From Odobenus rosmarus divergens (taxonomy: Eukaryota > Chordata > Mammalia > Carnivora > Odobenidae): a DNA stretch of 64,000 nucleotides. The translations under genes were made by a program, and so were the position numbers. Positions 60,407 to 64,000 of this stretch are shown one piece after another (the first letter of the stretch is position 1; the number at the start of each line of letters is the position of its first letter). Under the pieces are notes generated by a model. It was not told where the DNA came from. It saw nothing but the letters and a program-made list of their open reading frames with translations, and ran no database searches. Where the stretch lies: NCBI RefSeq assembly GCF_000321225.1, contig NW_004452120.1, forward strand, positions 65,123 to 129,122. Direction: 5' to 3'.

Positions 60407-61047
60407 CTGAGGATTCAGAGCTTCAGTGGACCATGAGTGCTCCCACTGCATAACTCACTCTACTGTCTTGCCAGTTTCTACACTGGCTTGACTGGGCATA
60501 ATTCAAAAAGGAAAAGCTCATATTCATTCTATTCTTCTGGAGCTCTGTGATAGCATTTAATAACACCCCAATAACACCCCTATATGGGATCTTCCACATA
60601 TAGGATTATGGTATTTCTTCAAGTAATTTCTAAAAGATACAGGGTCAAGTTGTTCTATAATAGTCACATCCATTTTATCTAGATGGTCAATGGATCTATA
60701 AATCTTCCCCTGGGAATCATCATGGTAACTGTAATGGAAACTTTGACCCTAATGGCAGAAATCAGAAGAAACCACAAAAAGATTACTAGGATCCACTAGA
60801 TATTTACTGAAGAGTTTTTCAAATTCCTGTTCTTTTGATTCACTCAGAGCTCCAACCAGTACAGGAATAATGTAAACTCATCCTTATGGCTTTCCATGGC
60901 TTTAGCGGTATAAAGCAAATAAATTTCAATACTGTGTTCATCTCCATGTCTCTGCAGATACATGTGTTCAAACATTCCTGTCTTCCATTGTTCTCTGTAA
61001 ATCTTTTGGTCAATACAAAGGTTGGTGCCTGTGCCGCTATGGTGCAC
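60407..61047 (-). pseudogene. MEMO1: MEMO1 processed pseudogene, 3' half only
   Basis: Read on the minus strand from 61047, the translation matches the C-terminal part of MEMO1 (mediator of ErbB2-driven cell motility), from IDQKIY to the final residues before a TGA at 60424. Blocks such as [27 protein letters not shown] and LKKYHN are nearly intact and intronless. Lesions seen: a stop replacing Trp after DFCH; an 11-nt tandem duplication (AATAACACCCC twice, 60559-60580) that shifts the frame; and a frame change near 60870. The N-terminal part of the protein is missing. The 3' end stops about 14 nt after the stop codon with no poly(A) tail and abuts L1 sequence. Both flanks are L1 in the same orientation. 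Confidence 0.88.
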
Positions 61048-61049
61048 AA

Positions 61050-62990
61050 GGATGAAGCTCTATCCCCTCACTTTCAATCTGGAGATGTCTTTAGGTCTAA
61101 AATAATTCCCTTGTAGGCAGCACATAGATGGGTCTTGTTTTTTTAATCCATTCTGATCCTCCATGTCTTTTGATTGGAACATTTAGTCCATTTACATTCA
61201 GAATGATTATTGATAGATATGAATTAAGTGCCATTATGTTACCTGTAAAGTTGGTGTTTCTGGTGATCTTCCCTGTTCCTTTCTAGTCTGTTGCTTTTGG
61301 TCTTTCTTTCCCACTCAAAAGTCCCCTTTAATATTTCTTGCAGGGCTGGCTTTTGTTTGTCTGGAAAAAACTATTTATCTCTCCTTCTGTTCTGAATGAC
61401 AGCCTTGTTGGATAAAGTATTCTTGGCTGCATATTTTTCCCATTCAGCATGTTGAATATTTCCTGCCACTGTCTTCTGGCCTGCCAGATTTCTGTAGACA
61501 GATCTGCTATATTCATAATTTGTCTTCTCTTGTAGGTTAAGGACTTTTTTCCCTTTCTGCTTTCAGGATTCTTTCCTTGTCTGTGTATTTTGTGAATTTG
61601 ACTATGATATGTCTTGGTGATGGCTGGCTTTTGTTGAATTTAATGAGAGTTCTCTGTGCTTGGGTTTCAGTGTCTGTTTCCTTCCCCGGATTAGGGAAGT
61701 TTTAGCTATAATTTCCTCAAATAAACCTTCTGATCCTTTTTCTTTCTCTTCTGGGACTTCTATGATACAAATGTTATTACATTTTAAGGAGTCACTGAGT
61801 TCCCTAAGTCTACATTCATGATCCAATACTTTTCTTTCCCTCTTTTTTTTAACTTCATTATTTTTCATAATTTTATCTTCTATACCGCTGATTCATTCCT
61901 CTGCTTTGTCCATTCTTGTTGTTATTGCATCCAATTTGGTTTTACCACTCAGTTATAGCATTTTTTTTCTAGCCTGACTAGTTTTTAGTACTTTTATCTC
62001 TGCAGTAAGAGATTCACTAGTGTCTCATATGCTTTTCTCAAGCTCAGCTACTATCCTTATGATTATTGTTTTAAATTCTGGTTCAGACACCTTACTTGTA
62101 TCTGTATTGATTAAATACCTAGCTGTGAATTCTTATTTTGGGGGGGGGTGAATTCCTCTGTCTTGTCATTTTATCTGGGTCACTGTTTTTTGTTAGGAAA
62201 GCCTGTTGCATTCCAGCTCCTGAGTAATGACTATATTAGGAAGAGGTCCAAAAAAAAAAAAAAAGCTAAATCCTATTTCCCCTCAAGCTGAAGCTTTGAT
62301 TGTAGCACTCTATGATCAGTAGTCTTGGTGCATAGAAGGGGTTTGGGCTGGTCTTCTGGAGGTGGGGTCTGCTGCAATGATTTTCAGGCTGGCTTGCCCT
62401 AGTGGAGATGAACCTACAAGGTGCAGGGGGATGCGGCTTGGTGTAAGTGGCTACAGCCTCCAACGGATGGTGCTGTTTTGCTCACTGAGATTGGTCAGTG
62501 ATGATGGGGGTGGGGAGAATGGCATCATCCAGCTGTCTTGTCTCTGGATTGGGGAGTTTGTACTGCCACTCTTCAGGAAGACCTCACAGAAGAGCAAACA
62601 ATCACCCGTGTTGTGTCCCTAGCTTCCACCAGATCCTTGCCTTCACCATGCCTGCATCTGAGCTATTAAGCTGCCAGGCAGCACAGTACTCCTGTGTTTT
62701 ATTGCAGGCATGTGGCTGGGTTTCAAAGCTCTAAATTTTAGAGATCTCCACAGTGCAGACCCATGCTGATCCTCTGGGGGAGGGTCTTGCTGCACTTTTG
62801 CTATTTGACAGTTTGTCCTGGAAATTGGTTGCACCACTGTGAGTGGTTTGGATTTTATGGAAAAGTATAGCCAAGACCTGGCACCAAGGTTTGCCCCCCT
62901 CAGCCAGTGTCTCTGTTCCTGTGTTAGTGAACGGGGCAGCTCAATGGCACCTGCCTGGTCCCTATGGCGTTTTCTTAATTTCAGTGTAAA
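61050..62990 (-). mobile_element. Antisense L1 5' UTR, ORF1 and start of ORF2
   Basis: On the minus strand: a GC-richer 5' UTR (about 62990-61990), broken ORF1 (about 61868-61330) and the first 60-70 codons of ORF2 (about 61230-61050; LNVNGLNVPIKRH is recognisable). ORF1 retains the RRM/CTD signatures NICIIEVPE and QPRILYPTRLSF but carries stops. Full-length L1 5' ends are rare, so this element reached the genome almost complete before rearranging. The 5' boundary is approximate. Confidence 0.8.
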
Positions 62991-63179
62991 GTACATCACC
63001 CAGTCAAGATAGGATTAAAGCATATATTGACACAAAACTAATCTTTTGGATTGTAATTTTTATTTTACAGTTTAATATTCTGACATTTTATATATGGCAT
63101 TTTGTGGTACTAAAGAAGTGGTCTTGCAATCTTATATATTTTATTGTAGTGATATTTCAATCTTTATGACTAGAATCCC

Positions 63180-63390
63180 TAGCATTCAGATCTCAGTACT
63201 ACCATTGACCTTGGGCAAATTACTTAACCTCTCTCTGTCTCAGGTTTTTCATCTGTAAAATGGGAATAATTCAATAATACTTGTCTCACAGGATTGTTGT
63301 GAGGGGGAAAATGTCAATAAATTTAAGGTGCATTGAACATTTCCTGACACATAGTAAAAACAGAATGTTTTGTTTTCAAGAATTTATTTA
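63180..63390 (+). mobile_element. MIR fragment
   Basis: Well-preserved MIR: TTGGGCAAATTACTTAACCTCTCTCTGTCTCAG, then CATCTGTAAAATGGGAATAAT and a GATTGTTGTGAGG block. Confidence 0.8.
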
Positions 63391-63738
63391 ACCTATTAGA
63401 GTTTCTATTTCATTTTTGGAAAGAGTAGATTATATGTCATAGAACTGTTAAAAGAATCAAATTGAAAATCTGAGAATAAACAATCAGTAACATGAAAAGT
63501 GAGGGGTTGTATTCTCCTTATTCTGTAGCTACTTCCAAATATTGATGCATTAGTAGACAAAATGGTACTACACATTGTTGTGGTAACCAGGTATGCCCTA
63601 ACTCATTGCTCTACTGATGCACTGGTTTCTTAAAGGTAGTCTAGAAATTACATTTTATAGACATATGTGAGAGTAGTTGTCCAAACCCACTTCTAAATAA
63701 AAGAAGTTTCCTCTCCCTTTGTATTAGTCTTCTAAGAA

Positions 63739-63772
63739 AAAAACAAACAAAAACAAAAACAAAAACAAAAAA
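63739..63772. repeat. (AAAAAC)n simple repeat
   Basis: Repeated AAAAAC/AAAC units; a similar tract occurs at 36061-36090. Confidence 0.9.
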
Positions 63773-63871
63773 CTATTGTGTATAGAGAAGCCTGATAACT
63801 TTATTTAGGCATTTTTCCAAGCTTCATTTTTCAGTTTGTACTGTGGCAGGCATAAGAACATGTACTTTATT

Positions 63872-64000
63872 ATTTTTTTTAATTTTATTATGTTATTATG
63901 TTATGTTAGTCACCATACAATACATTATTAGTTTTTGATGTGGTGATCCACGATCCATTGTTTTCATATAACACCCAGTGCTCCATGCAAAATGTGTCCT
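63872..64000 (-). mobile_element. L1 3' end, antisense, runs off the window
   Basis: Begins with the T-rich complement of an L1 tail followed by L1 3' UTR sequence matching 59280-59390 in reverse. It continues past the last base, so its length is unknown. Confidence 0.85.

Noticed and set aside
61018..61060. Inverted 5' piece of MEMO1 (CAAMVHK resembling CAAHAYK) on the + strand
   Set aside because: Only about five of ten residues match and the stretch also reads as junction sequence; too weak to claim twin priming.
1..64000. CRISPR arrays, tRNA or rRNA genes, bacterial operons
   Set aside because: None seen. The repeats are eukaryotic interspersed or simple repeats, and the tRNA-like sequence occurs only as SINE heads.

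Overview
The window is mammalian nuclear DNA from a carnivore. It carries one intact protein gene, the intronless serotonin receptor gene HTR1B (coding 8307-9476, + strand), followed by about 50 kb of gene-poor, repeat-rich DNA. Fourteen tRNA-derived carnivore SINEs (CAN-SINE/SINEC) are scattered through it. Their heads and bodies are the type I associate with bears, pinnipeds and mustelids (arctoid caniforms) rather than dogs or cats. Exact species cannot be read from the sequence. I see no sign of prokaryotic or viral genome content and no CRISPR array.

Layout. 1-6900: AT-rich upstream flank with a (GT)16 repeat, a MIR fragment, a small CpG-dense patch near 4540-4800 and a long TTTC/TTCC microsatellite. 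6900-9480: CpG island containing a TATA box (7321), a long presumed 5' leader with three short upstream ORFs, a perfect 4 x 28-bp tandem repeat (7904-8015) and a fourth upstream ATG that overlaps the receptor start, then the 389-residue receptor ORF. 9477 to about 10.8 kb: presumed 3' UTR with a G-quadruplex motif and a 15-nt perfect complement to the 5' part of miR-96, a microRNA already known to act on human HTR1B. 10.8-64 kb: no intact gene. It holds ancient MIR, L2, CR1/L3 and DNA-transposon fragments, several layers of L1, SINEs, one MaLR-type LTR and two processed pseudogenes on the minus strand: ZCCHC17 (47660-48426) and the 3' half of MEMO1 (60407-61047). The MEMO1 piece is sandwiched inside a rearranged L1.

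The youngest visible insertion is the 5'-truncated L1 at 56756-59420, with an 18-bp perfect target-site duplication and a short inverted segment at its 5' junction. At 27.4-30.9 kb two SINEs of + orientation, one SINE of - orientation and a short L1 interrupt older antisense L1 sequence, giving a readable insertion order.

I found no new multi-gene system. The observations most worth following concern post-transcriptional control of HTR1B (leader minisatellite, upstream ORFs, 3' UTR quadruplex, miR-96 site) and the L1/MEMO1 mosaic. Repeat family names come from recognition by eye and were not checked against a library; boundaries given without a target-site duplication are approximate.
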